From assembly GCA_030374805.1 (NCBI GenBank), contig JARGSG010000189.1:1488001-1552000 (forward strand): a stretch of 64,000 bases of DNA, written 5' to 3'. The number at the start of each line of letters is the position of its first letter. Position 1 is the stretch's first letter. The position numbers were made by a program, and so were the translations under genes. The notes below the pieces were generated by a model. The model saw only the letters and a list, made by a program, of their open reading frames with translations, was not told where the DNA came from and did not search any database. Shown here piece after piece: positions 12,090 to 22,293 of this stretch. This DNA is from Gracilaria gracilis. Taxonomy: Eukaryota > Rhodophyta > Florideophyceae > Gracilariales > Gracilariaceae.

Positions 12090-12884
12090 ATGGGTACTGG
12101 AAAGAGATGGACGAAGGAAGAGACATTGGCTGCATGTAAGTCCTTCGTCAGTGCCTTAGAGAATGCAAGGAAGGGGTCTGGGAAGAAAAGAGATTTCTTT
12201 CAGGCAGAAGTTCTCAAGCTTTACGAAAAAAATTACGGAGCTGAAGTTAGAGAAAGAAATACCAAAACGAACTGGTGCTGCCATCTGTCAACGCTTTAGG
12301 AAAGCACGATGCGAATGCTTGAAGTATGAAGGTGTTTTGTTCAAGATCAAAAACAGGAAACCAACGGGATCACCAACTGAGGAAGATCTTGAGCGTGCTG
12401 CTCTTGCTCTGTATAATGGGGAAGCCAAATTTCTGACATGTACACTTTTATTACTGATGCCGGTCTCAGTTGTGGATCTAAGTTCATTTTTCGTTCATCC
12501 TTGTCTTACTTTTGAACAACACATGCGTGGTACATGGTCATCATATCGCAACAGAAACCGTCACGTGTCTCAGGTGAAAAGGCAGAGAGTGGGTCCGGTG
12601 TGTCGCTGAATGATCTGGGGCCTGGAGTGGAGACCCAGCCATCGGATGCTTGTGCTGATACTCCGGGTAGCACGAGGAACGACCGACGGCCAATGGGAAC
12701 TAAACAGGTTATTGAAAATGCACGTCAGATAAAAGCGCTTAACAAAGGGGCGGCAGGGATAGAGCAGATGGCGGTTGCATCGGCAAAGCGGACGAAGGTC
12801 ACGGAGGAGAGGTTAGCGGTCGACAAGCAGCGAGCATTGATTGAGCTCTTTTCAATGCCGGGCACAGGTGTCTCTCTGAAGTAA
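12090..12884 (+). pseudogene. Harbinger Myb/SANT-like accessory protein
   Basis: It starts MGTGKRWTKEETLAACKSF, a SANT/trihelix-like DNA-binding start with W/F-spaced helices, and continues through a second frame (12163 onward, KRTGAAICQRFRKARCECLK). The C-terminal part (from about 12534) has RRPMGTKQVIENARQIKAL and a helix-rich end, a pattern usual for Myb-like Harbinger partners, which help the transposase enter the nucleus and bind DNA. At least one frame change lies near 12270, and there may be an intron or indel near 12430-12540, so I mark it as broken. Family known; exact exon structure uncertain. Confidence 0.6.
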
Positions 12885-13675
12885 CGCTTTCTCAACCTTA
12901 AACAAAAAAAGCGATCTTAGACTTGGAGCAGGAAATATCGCAGCCGAATCTGCCGCAGAGGCAACAAGTGGAGGTACTGAAAGCAACCATGCGGCTGTAA
13001 CGGTTATTGAAAGCGGAAATCTTCTCAAAGAAACAGAAAGCTATGGACAGCTAGAATACGGTCCTGATTACGAACGTGAGCCCTGTAACCCGGCACCGTG
13101 TATGCCGGAACAGAATCAACCTTCAGGAATCAGATTCCATGTCAACGAGACTATTGTATTGGATACTTTAGAACACCCTCGAGTCGGAGGTAACTACAGC
13201 ACGGCGGGGGGCAGCACAATCATGAAACTTTTAAAGTGACAACAGAGGAGTAACTTATGGTTCATTATGTCTGGCCAAACACAGCTTATGGAAAGTATTT
13301 GATGTTTATAGCATTGTTTTTAATGATGTGTATCGCCAATATACCACAAGAGAATCCCTCAAGTCTCATATCCGTGCCTGCTCCAGACACGATAAGAGCG
13401 CTCTGCAAACGATTGTGCAGAGCTCGCAGTTTTATGTTATCGCTTATAACTGCGGGCACCTGAGTAGCCATCAAAACATCCCCTGGAGCGCTTGCCTCAA
13501 ACACAATATCGGTGGTATCCTCCTATTCTTGATAAAATGCACTGCGCCCGCCAGCCCAATGGCTAGTGTAAGTCCCTCGACGACATTCCACAATCATATT
13601 GTGCATACACACACATGCAGTGGCGAGCCATTGCATCTCTTCGTTTGCCGAATACTAGTTTGCAATAAAAAGTAA

Positions 13676-14708
13676 CTAAAATCGGCGAAAGAGTACTCCC
13701 AAAACCCTTTCTACGCATTTTTGTAGACCTTCTTGACGTCTACTGTACAATTTGTGTTGCCTCGATGTAGGACTACTGAACGACTTTATGAATATCTTCC
13801 ACGAAGGGTAAATGCCATCCGTTAAATAGTAGAACCAGTCAAAGAGCTCTCTATTTAGAGTGAAGCTCGGTGTTATTGGTGGGTACACACCAGAGAGGAC
13901 TAGAGAAAAATAACGACGAACCTTCAGATTATTGGGTTTATTCATTGAGCCAGGGAGCCCAAACTGAAAGAACTAGATCCATAAATCTAAGAAACAAATT
14001 ACTTCCATGCTCACTTATGGCTCCTTTTCCTTTCCGACCATAATACCCTGCAGAGCTTTGGGACAGCTCTTCCATTTTTATCCAGCACGGTCAAGACAAC
14101 CAATACAATCAGGGAATCCAACTGAGGATAAGTCACGTTCTATTCTCTTCAGATCTGCCGCATTCGGAAACCGTAGATATCTTGGTAAGAAACCATTCGT
14201 TACATTTACAAAAAACTCTTCTAGGCATTTGTGCGCAGTAGTTTGCGAGACATCGAACATATCATCAGCTAAGTCTGCTGGAATTCTATATGCCCGCTGT
14301 TTGAGCGCACATATGACTTTCAAAATTGTTGTTATACCCATTCTACCTGGAGCATCAGGTTTCAGTCCTTGGCAAATGTACGCGGAGTTTTGAACAACTT
14401 TCCTACATATGGTGTTGAAAAAGGATCGTGGCATTCGGGATCTGCGTTCAAAAGAAAATTCTGGCTTTCAAAGGCCCAGCTTGGTGGGTTCCAGGACAAA
14501 AGAACGTACTTGGCCAAAAAAATCTGATCATATAATAAATGTGAGCACCAGCGTAGGCTCAAGAGATGTTTGGGGATTTGCCTGGAAGCGATTCTCCGTG
14601 GTTTGGTTGTTGACAAAGTATGACTATTGACGTCATTTGATGCAAAAATGCAATGGCAAACTCTTCAAGTTCGTCCTGTTCAAAAAGCAGTTCTTGGTTT
14701 GGAGACAT
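13676..14708 (-). pseudogene. PIF/Harbinger DDE transposase
   Basis: The probable start is the ATG at 14708 (MSPNQELLFEQDELEEFAI). After a frame change the frame at 14434-14078 reads MPRSFFNTICRKVVQNSA, then GRMGITTILKVICALK, YLRFPNAADLKRIE and VGFPDCIGCLD. These are successive hallmarks of Harbinger (DDE_4-type) transposases up to the first catalytic Asp. The last part, 13945-13676, reads YLTDGIYPSWKIFIKSFSSP and then KCVERVLGVLFRRF, matching the region around the third acidic residue and the final 've.afGvLk.RF' box. Several frame changes and stops separate the parts. It would have excised and inserted the element at TWA sites. Confidence 0.75.
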
Positions 14709-15220
14709 TTTGCGCTGGCAATTTCTGACGTTGGAGTCCTGTTTGGAGACAGGCGGTGGAAGCTAGTGCAAAAATATGGACAAAATTGCGGTCGTTTATT
14801 TGTGGATTTGAAGCGAACCACTTCATTGCCGCTTGGTAGCAGGAATTAGATTGGAGTTTGAAAAATGGGTGGTGATGCTCTTATTAAACCGATGAACTGC
14901 AGTTTTCTACGCGCCCCGGACGCAATAAACCACTTTATCAAAGCCCTAGTTGATGAGAAAGGCAGGAAGTCAAACATTGCGAGCCGTGCTTATATTTTTG
15001 ACGACCAATGTATATTTCCGAACCATAAATCGACAAGGCACGAGACTTTTCGGACTGAACGTCAACAAACTGGCTCTAGCTCCGCATCAGGTCGCACAAA
15101 TGGCTCCAAACCAGCGTCGTTGAAAAGCTGAAACATTCTTTACTTCTCCTCATGAAGGAGAACCAAAGATACAGTTTATAGATCACGCAACAGCAACAAC
15201 AAGAGACCCCTTTGTAGGGC

Positions 15221-16853
15221 TCAAAAACAAACTTTAATCAAATTGAATAATAAATATGCGCCTTTTGGCCGACATGAACGTTTTAAGTACTCAACAATTC
15301 CAACGTATCGCAGAAATACTTTGGTGTCTTTACAAGCCGAACAAGCCAACACAACGCGCCCTCGAACGGCGGAGTTCCCTCCGCGCTTTGCGCGTTTGCG
15401 AAAGTCGACTGCGCTTGATTGCGCGCGCTGGCGCCAACTCCACCAGGCGCCGAATGTCGGCGTTAGGTTCTTGTAGTCCATAGCAACTATGCGAGCGTCT
15501 GTGACCCTTTGCTTCTGCAGCCGAGCTGCTGCTCGGTGACGCAGCGCCTCCACCACCGCATCCAAAGTCAGGTAAGCTCCAGCAGTTGTGTTATCCTAAT
15601 GTGTCCCTCTTCTTCCACTAACGCATCGCGCAGTAAGGTACGTTGGTGTCTTTCAAATCCTTCAAGCAATTCTTTCAAGGTGACCCGACCAACGCGCTCT
15701 CCACTCTCTTGAATCATGTAGGGAACCAAAGGGGCTGTATTGGAAGTCATTAGCTTCATATCTCATATTCCCGTCTTATGAAATCCAGATCGAATATTTG
15801 GGGCGGTGTGTGAGCTGGGGTATGCATTTCAAATGCACTGTCCAACAACGAAAGCGTTCAAATTTTTGCTTCTGTCGCACGGCTTTGTGAAGCTCGCTTT
15901 GTAAATACGATTTGTAAGACGTGAAAACTGTCTTATTTAGTGACTGCGTCACATGGGAAGAGTGGGCTGGCAGGGCGATTACAATGAAATTGTTGTCTCT
16001 AAACAACTTCAGGGTTCTATACTGGCCATGCTATCCATACCCATCGAAAAGTAGTAACAAACGCTGCCCGTTTGGTGGAGGTGAGCTGTCTCTTCGAGGA
16101 ATCCATTTGCCCACTGGAAGACAATATCACTGTCTACGCCCGGCGGGTTGCGATGAAGCAGGTAACAAGGGGGCAGAACAGAGTGAAAAGGTTGAATCTG
16201 GCCGCGGACCGGGCGATAATGCGCGAGTGTGCCAGGAAAGACTATTCGCGGTTCATAAGCCACTCGCTAGCCGACACAATAGACATGACAGCAACGCGGT
16301 ACAGGTTACCTTCCGTGAAGAGTGCTTTCTGCAACAGTTTGGTTCCCGGAGCTCCAATTCTTTTCGAAAAGAACGTCTTTTTATTTTGTCGAACGAAGAA
16401 CAGGATTGGTCTGTGTTGAATGTTAGGTTTGGATCTTTGCTATGGTACCATTTTATCGTGGCTTGAACAAGTGCAATGCGTTCCGTCAATTTCTCAGTAG
16501 TGACAGCTTTTACCCTTTCGTCATCCAAAAGTTCAACATGCTGCGCTTTCAAGTCGATGCGGCGGAGAAATACTTTGACCCAATTAGATGACGGGCGATA
16601 TTTCGTGAAGAGCTTGCGGTTCTTTTTGAACTTCCAACAGCAATAAAGAAACGAACTCATGGACAACATCCTTTATTACATTCCTCCATAACGAAGTATT
16701 ATTATCAACGTAGTTTAACACGCTCTTCGCGATCAAGTTTTTTTTGTCCGCTGTTAAAATGGTTGGCCTCTTCTTTTTGCGAAGCGGCAAATGAACATCT
16801 GCCGGTGCTACTGGTTGAGATTTGGGTAGCGCTTTAGAGAAGCGAGACTCCAT
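15221..16853 (-). pseudogene. pogo-like transposase remnant C
   Basis: Four reverse-strand pieces in the right order: 16853-16584 (basic N-terminus, RKKKRPTILTADKKNL), 16669-16253 (NTDQSCSSFDKI, where pogo transposases have the first catalytic Asp region), 16006-15776 (FIVIALPAHSSHVTQSLNKT, matching 'LPpHtTHllQPLD') and 15759-15221 (C-terminal tail with a basic helical end, RHRAAARLQKQR). Each lies in a different frame or after stops, so the gene is dead. No terminal inverted repeats were recognised. Similarity to elements A and B is at family level only. ORF 16884-17171 upstream on the same strand may be part of it but shows no motif. Confidence 0.55.
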
Positions 16854-17254
16854 CGGAACTTTCTTGAATCGTTGCGGTCATAGTCAGTGTGTGCGCAGAG
16901 ATTGTGGGGTCATGGGGATATCGCTGGAAAGCAGAAGGCGCGGGCTGTTCAAATTATTGTTCACATAAAATATTGCTACAGTAGTTGAGGAAAAGAGAGA
17001 GGTAAAATGCTTGAAGTCACTCGGATTGTTTAGGTTGACAGTGAAATTTTGGAAAAAGGGACAAAGACAGCATTGTCGATTTTGGGTTTTTTTTCGATTT
17101 ATGGTTCGGACAGATACTGTACCCCCTGGCATTTGTGTTGTTTCCTTTGGGTTTGTCACCACTTGCGTCATTTGGTTGTTGTTGTGTCAAAAATGACGTG
17201 AATACTGTTCACCATAAAGAAGTAGCTCAGACGTAGCAGCATGTAATCGTTTTC

Positions 17255-17680
17255 TTTAAAAACTTCAGCAATGAGCATATATCTATATCGTCCTTGCACA
17301 AAAGCTGCGAGTGTGGTGTCAGCTACCAAAAAAGCAGGCGGCGCGGCCACAAAAGCCGAGAAAGCAAAGAGAACTAAGTACCAACAACTAAGCCAAGCCA
17401 ATAATGTGCGCCTCTCCCCGTTTGGGTTTGACATCCACGGCGGCGTAGGGCAAGACGGAAATGCCTTCGTACGTGAGCTCGCCGAGTTCACCAGCACGTT
17501 TCGGGGTACAAACCCGATGGGTTGGAATTCAATGCTGTCCTGCTCCGCTTGGAGCGAACCGTTCTCCAATACACAGCCGCTGCTGTAAACCAGAGGCGCT
17601 TACTGCCGACACCGGTCTGACACGTTGTTAAGGCCCCCTCGTTACGCTTTAAATAAAGTCATCATCATCATCATCAAAAG
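17255..17680 (+). mobile_element. LINE (non-LTR) 3' fragment, 5'-truncated
   Basis: The frame 17271-17588 ends with the C-terminal domain common in LINE ORF2 proteins: AEKAKRTKYQQLSQANN, RLSPFGFDIHGGVGQDG and FVRELAEF, where the typical pattern is 'f.Pf...t.Ggl...a..f...l'. After the stop at 17586-17588 about 70 bases of 3' UTR end in AATAAAG and a (TCA)n run at 17659-17676, a usual LINE tail. The upstream RT is missing, consistent with 5' truncation during target-primed reverse transcription. The exact left edge is uncertain. Confidence 0.6.
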
Positions 17681-17689
17681 CTCGCCTCA

Positions 17690-18640
17690 CAACCTAGAAA
17701 ATTACCATCCGCAGGGAACGAGCCAGTGAAGTCTTGAACGCAGTGGAGAGAAGTGAGTTAACGCTAGTGGGTTCAACGCTCCGAAGACAAAACAGGTATA
17801 GTCGGCTTCCGAATACACCCAAAGATGCTTTCTTGGGTGCGCAATTGCAAGAGGTAAAACGTCACTGAACGTCAATCTCGTAATCCAACAAAATGTCGTG
17901 TCGGTCAGCATTGCCCCAGCCCTGTCCAGTACGTAATAAGCTAGCAGGTTTCTGTACTCCGTGTTACCGTGTTAAGGGAATCCTCGATAAGGATACGCAT
18001 GGCTCGTTTGAGCAGAACTCGAAGCTCTTAAATGTCTGTCACGTGCAGCATTCGGTTCACGTACACTTTGCCCACTCCCCTCGGCAAACAAAGCGTCCGC
18101 ATTGCTACGGTGATAATTGTTTTGCCTCATTACCTCACTTTACGTTATGCGGTCACTCGTGGGCCAGAATTGTTCTCCTCCGTCTCTCAGAGACATCTGC
18201 GTCTATAATTTTTGGGTTCAAACAGTTCTGCTCTTCATGAGCCCGGGAAGGTCCACTCTGTCACTAATCCTAGATCATGCCCAACCGTCACGGACCTGCT
18301 TCTGAGAAAAGCTGCTTGCATCCTTGACCACGGTAACAAAGATTGATACGAATATAGGGCGGTTTTGCGTTGGACCATATTAGAGCCCTGAAACTCTGGT
18401 TCTTTGAGCCACACCGGTTCTCTTGGAAATAGACGACATACGATGCTGTTGTTCGTCGTTTGAGGCAAAAATACTGCTTTCCTCGGGCACAAGGAAACGT
18501 TACGGGTCTTTGTATAGGCCTCCAGAACACCAGTTACACTTATATTCAGGGTTACCGTAACGATACTCGGCTTCGACACCTCCGCACCCCCCCAACGCTA
18601 ACCACTGTCGGTAGTCCCACGCTCGTGTTTTCAGCGATAA
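17690..18640. other. No convincing gene
   Basis: Short ORFs occur on both strands without recognised motifs. This is the upstream flank of the membrane-protein gene at 18644 and may hold its promoter, but I see no clear TATA box in the last 100 bases. Confidence 0.4.
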
Positions 18641-18643
18641 GAT

Positions 18644-19189
18644 ATGACTTCGATAGCGTGCCGCATCTTTCTCCTCTTCGCCATTTTCTTGCTCGTCCGC
18701 GGAGAAGACAAAGAAACAATACCGAGATTCTTCGCTGCGGATTGCAAGGAGTTCCGTTTTCAGCTCTTAAATCATTCAGCGATCTCATTCTATGACAGAA
18801 GGCACGCAACTAGATTGGGCATTGCCAGTATGGCCTTGTTCTGGACAGGCCTTCCCGCAATACCACTGGGAATCTCTGCTGTTTGGATGGGTCGAAGAAT
18901 ATCAACTCCGGCATTGAGAGTGCTGAAGAGGGCCGGCGTGACTAGCGATAACTATCAAAGGGTGAACACTCTCTGCGCCCAACTCCTCGGCGAGGATCCG
19001 TTACAGGATGTGACGTTCCAAGGTTGGAGTCGACCGGCAGTGATTCTCGGTGCAGTTGCCCTCGGCCTCGCTCTCTTCGCTTTCTTGATGCAATTCTGTT
19101 ACGCAATCTTCGTGTTTATCGAAAGCGGGAAGAAAATAATGAGTGATGGAGATTCGGATTCGGACGATTCAGATTCGAGTGTAGTATAA
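18644..19189 (+). CDS. Small membrane protein with signal peptide, paralog 1
   Basis: 181 codons, uninterrupted, ATG at 18644, TAA at 19187. Residues 1-20 form a signal peptide or anchor (MTSIACRIFLLFAIFLLVRG, ending RGE). A hydrophobic segment lies at about residues 58-80 (LGIASMALFWTGLPAIPLGI) and a second at about 130-157. The C-terminus is an acidic Ser/Asp tail (SDGDSDSDDSDSS). Between the segments is ALRVLKRAGVTSDNYQRVN with conserved Cys. The gene at 20501 has the same layout and shares RLGIA, AL..L.R.GV, N, and the following N..C..L pattern, so both belong to one family arisen by tandem duplication. I recognise no named domain. Likely location is the plasma or endomembrane; function unknown. 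Confidence 0.6.
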   Translation: MTSIACRIFLLFAIFLLVRGEDKETIPRFFAADCKEFRFQLLNHSAISFYDRRHATRLGIASMALFWTGLPAIPLGISAVWMGRRISTPALRVLKRAGVTSDNYQRVNTLCAQLLGEDPLQDVTFQGWSRPAVILGAVALGLALFAFLMQFCYAIFVFIESGKKIMSDGDSDSDDSDSSVV

Positions 19190-20500
19190 CTTATCTCAAT
19201 TGCTTGAGAAACAACGAACGACGAATGAAGACCGAGATACTCAAGGCGGAATGAGCAACGAGCGAGGCATGTTTCATTCCTCTAGCTAAATTTGGCAGCC
19301 CTAGCAGAACAGATGCTATGATCGGGGAAGCATCTTTCATCGCTCCCTTCAGGTTTGATATCCCCACGGTTGGGTGCAAAATTTCTATCCGAGAAAAGCT
19401 ACAGTATTCAATCCTGGATTTTCAAGAGGCATTGCGTGTGATACATATTCATCAAAGAGCTGTTCATGGGGTTGTCGTGAGAGCGCTGAGTTTGAAGGTC
19501 GTGGCCAGGCGGAGCGAAACGAGACAAACGAAGAAGTAAAGTGGCCCATATGGGTTCTTGGATCTGGTCTTGCGGTCTTGCACTAATCGTGAAACAGAAG
19601 AGCTTTCGAGCTTCCTTACGGTGCATTCCACTCAGTGTGACAGGGCATCCTGGGTAGGGGCATACATCTACTAAATGACAACAGATACCTTGCCTGTAGA
19701 TCTCTTCGATGCATCGTGTTGCATACAAACGTGCAGCATTTGTGTGACTAGCGTACCCACGTTCTCACCTCCTACTATTCCCAAATGTTCCATGCAGTGA
19801 GAATTGCCCATGTTCCAGTCCGGTACAGCCTCTCCCTTGAAACTACTTGCTCCTCAAAGTTTTATCTATACAGTCATATCCGCGCTGGTTCTAACGAAGC
19901 ATGTAAACATTTCATTACTGCCGGAACACAGGTGTGAAGACTTCGCTCGACCTGATCATCAGGTATGATGCACTGCAGTGCACTCCTAGAGGCTCTACCT
20001 CGGAGTTGATGGTAGATTTCTTTGAAGCACAAACCGCTGTGACATGCAGTGTAACGTCTTACCGCGCCCTCGTACTGCAGCCGTTGACCATCGTGCGTCC
20101 GTGCTGTTGGCAAACTCTTCTGAACAACAAAACTGTTCGCCCGTTTGTCGCTTGTATTTTATCTATATCCTCTTGTATCAAAATGGCATGGGTCAATTTC
20201 GAAATACAGAAAGGTCACCTAGACAAGGATTCCTGGAGTTCGATCCGTGACATACGTCCTCAGATGGTAGAAACCGCTGAAGATCCCCGTGAAAACGACA
20301 TTCAAGGTTTCTGTCGTAGCGTGGTGTAGTTGAGTTACCGGCTTTCATTGGAACTCCATTATGCTGGACAAGGCCTGCCTGACAGTTCTTACTCGGTGAA
20401 AGGTAATGTCGCGGAGTACACCAACTTTCAAAGTCGGGAAATGCACCTCCGAGTCGTGGGATGAGTATCTTATCTCTGTCAACATCTTCGTAAATCAACA
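19190..20500. other. Spacer between the two paralogs, no convincing gene
   Basis: Several short ORFs appear on both strands, none with recognisable motifs or the signature of the flanking paralog family. The spacer would contain the 3' end of paralog 1 and the promoter of paralog 2; no clear TATA box is seen. Confidence 0.4.
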
Positions 20501-21034
20501 ATGCTGTTCAAATTTCCCCTGATCGTTTTCTTTTTCCTTTGGTTCACGAGTGCGAGGGGGTCTGGAGTAATTCCAAGACTATCTGCAAAACAGTATGACC
20601 GTGAAACATGCATTCTGTTTCGCTCTCTGCTGGAAAGGTACTTCGAAGAAGCAACCCCTTTGCGATCTTTCTCGGAGAGGCTGGGAATAGCAGCTTTCGC
20701 GTCTTTCTTCATTCCCGTGGTTCCGTATCCCCTCGCGATCGTCTCCCTAATTCGCTCGAGCCAGGCTGAGACTGCAGCTCTAAAAGAGCTTCGACGGATG
20801 GGAGTATCAGAAAGAAATTGGGAATCGATCAACAGCAGATGTGTGACATTGATCAGCCAAGGAAATCTGTCCGCTGCTCGGCTGTCACCAATTCGTCGAA
20901 TTGTTGAGCTTGGTCCCAGTAGGGTGGCGTACGCATCAGCTGCAATTGCAATTGCTTTCGCCACTTTGGTTCATATTTTCCTCATTTGTCGATACTGTGT
21001 AAGCCTGGAGGTGCTCGCATCGAGGAAGTCTTGA
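20501..21034 (+). CDS. Small membrane protein with signal peptide, paralog 2
   Basis: 177 codons, uninterrupted, ATG at 20501, TGA at 21032. It begins with a hydrophobic signal sequence (MLFKFPLIVFFFLWFTSARG), has a hydrophobic segment near residues 62-85 (RLGIAAFASFFIPVVPYPL) and a second near residues 143-165. The middle part ALKELRRMGVSERNWESIN followed by a Cys aligns without gaps to the same region of the gene at 18644, showing common origin. Unlike paralog 1, it lacks the acidic tail and ends soon after the second membrane segment. No named domain is recognised. The conserved loop between the two segments is the part most likely to carry function. Confidence 0.6.
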   Translation: MLFKFPLIVFFFLWFTSARGSGVIPRLSAKQYDRETCILFRSLLERYFEEATPLRSFSERLGIAAFASFFIPVVPYPLAIVSLIRSSQAETAALKELRRMGVSERNWESINSRCVTLISQGNLSAARLSPIRRIVELGPSRVAYASAAIAIAFATLVHIFLICRYCVSLEVLASRKS

Positions 21035-22293
21035 ACGCCTTTCCCTGGGATGGAGAGTGTTTCTTGAAACTGCCTCTTACGTTGATATGGTTCGTATTGG
21101 TCAATCATGAGAACTCGCATATGTCCGTGAATGCGATTTTGATCTGTTCTCGCAACTTGAGAAACGAAATGCGCTGAGTGTGGATAAAATGAAAGGCTGT
21201 CGCAAGATGTCTCCCCCTCAAGAAGAAGTGCAGACGGACCAGTAGCGCGTAGGATTAGCCCTCTTTCAAGTCGGTCAAGAGTTAGCTAGATATCCATACA
21301 GCGAGTTGAAGAGAGATGTGGATGCCGTGATTGCACACTAACAATTGCATTGTCATAATCGTAATTTAAATTCGGTTTTCGCCTACGTTTCCGCGTCGTC
21401 GATCAAGCGCTTGGACTCGTCATCACAACCTTTCGTCTGGCCCAGGTCTTCGCACCGCGCTTTCGCTTCTCGGCAACTGCAATTACCGAAAATCGCCTCG
21501 AGTGTCGTTAAGATATGTGAAGACCGACTGCTCAGGGACTTTGAAGCTCGGGAAGCTTAAGCAACTCAGGACTTCATTAGGCAACTCTAGGCGGCAAGGA
21601 GAAGGCCAAGTATCCAGAAGAGAGGGCACTCAGGCCTTACCTGCCTTCGGAATGCCAGATCCATAACGGTGCTTGGTGTCACTGTGCCCATTCCACCATA
21701 ACACGGAAACTGAAGACAAGCTCAGCTCGACGCTGTGTCTGACGCACAGTTTGTGTCAGTTCCTACACTTCGGGCCAAATTGTCATTCGGACCATTATAC
21801 CCTCACTGCAGCTGAAGCAGCGTGTTGAGAGACAGGGACATGACCCCAAGCACGTTAGGATACACATTAGACTTACGCCATGCTGCTTCTTTCCCCTGCT
21901 GGCATTTAGTTGGTCCTGGACTAATTCACAACATGTTCATACCATTCGAAAGACTTGCTCGAAACCCGAACCTGATTTCGATCGCATTTGATTCATGTGG
22001 ACCCGCACAAAAATTGCAAGCAGCGAATGCATAACCGCAACGCAAAACACCCTGTGTCGCGTTCGTTGCAATCGTGCAATTCACACCGCCTCGAATACTT
22101 TGCCAAACATATCGAATCCAGGCATCCTTTCGCTAACTAAGCCAATAAAACAAAAAAAAAAAACCTCACACAACTATGAAGCCGGTAATGTAATAAAGAA
22201 GCCGACTCCGAGAATAACGCAACCAAACGTAGGGGGAAACCGCTAACAAACACAACTAACGTTTTAAGGAGTAATTCACAGTGAAGCAGCGAA
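21035..22293. other. No convincing gene; upstream flank of the F-box gene
   Basis: Only short ORFs without motifs. A run of A at 22150-22161 and CAAT-like sequences occur before the F-box start, but no clear TATA box is seen. Confidence 0.4.

Larger units (their letters stand above)
10882..14880. mobile_element. PIF/Harbinger DNA transposon, complete ends
   Basis: Both ends are exact. 10882 onward reads GAGCATCACCACCCATT, and the reverse complement of the sequence ending at 14880 starts with the same 17 bases. TTA lies directly outside each end (10879-10881 and 14881-14883), the 3-bp target duplication of PIF/Harbinger. The 3,999-bp body holds the two genes expected for the superfamily in opposite directions: a Myb/SANT-like protein (+) and a DDE transposase (-). 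The transposase frame is broken. Confidence 0.88.
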
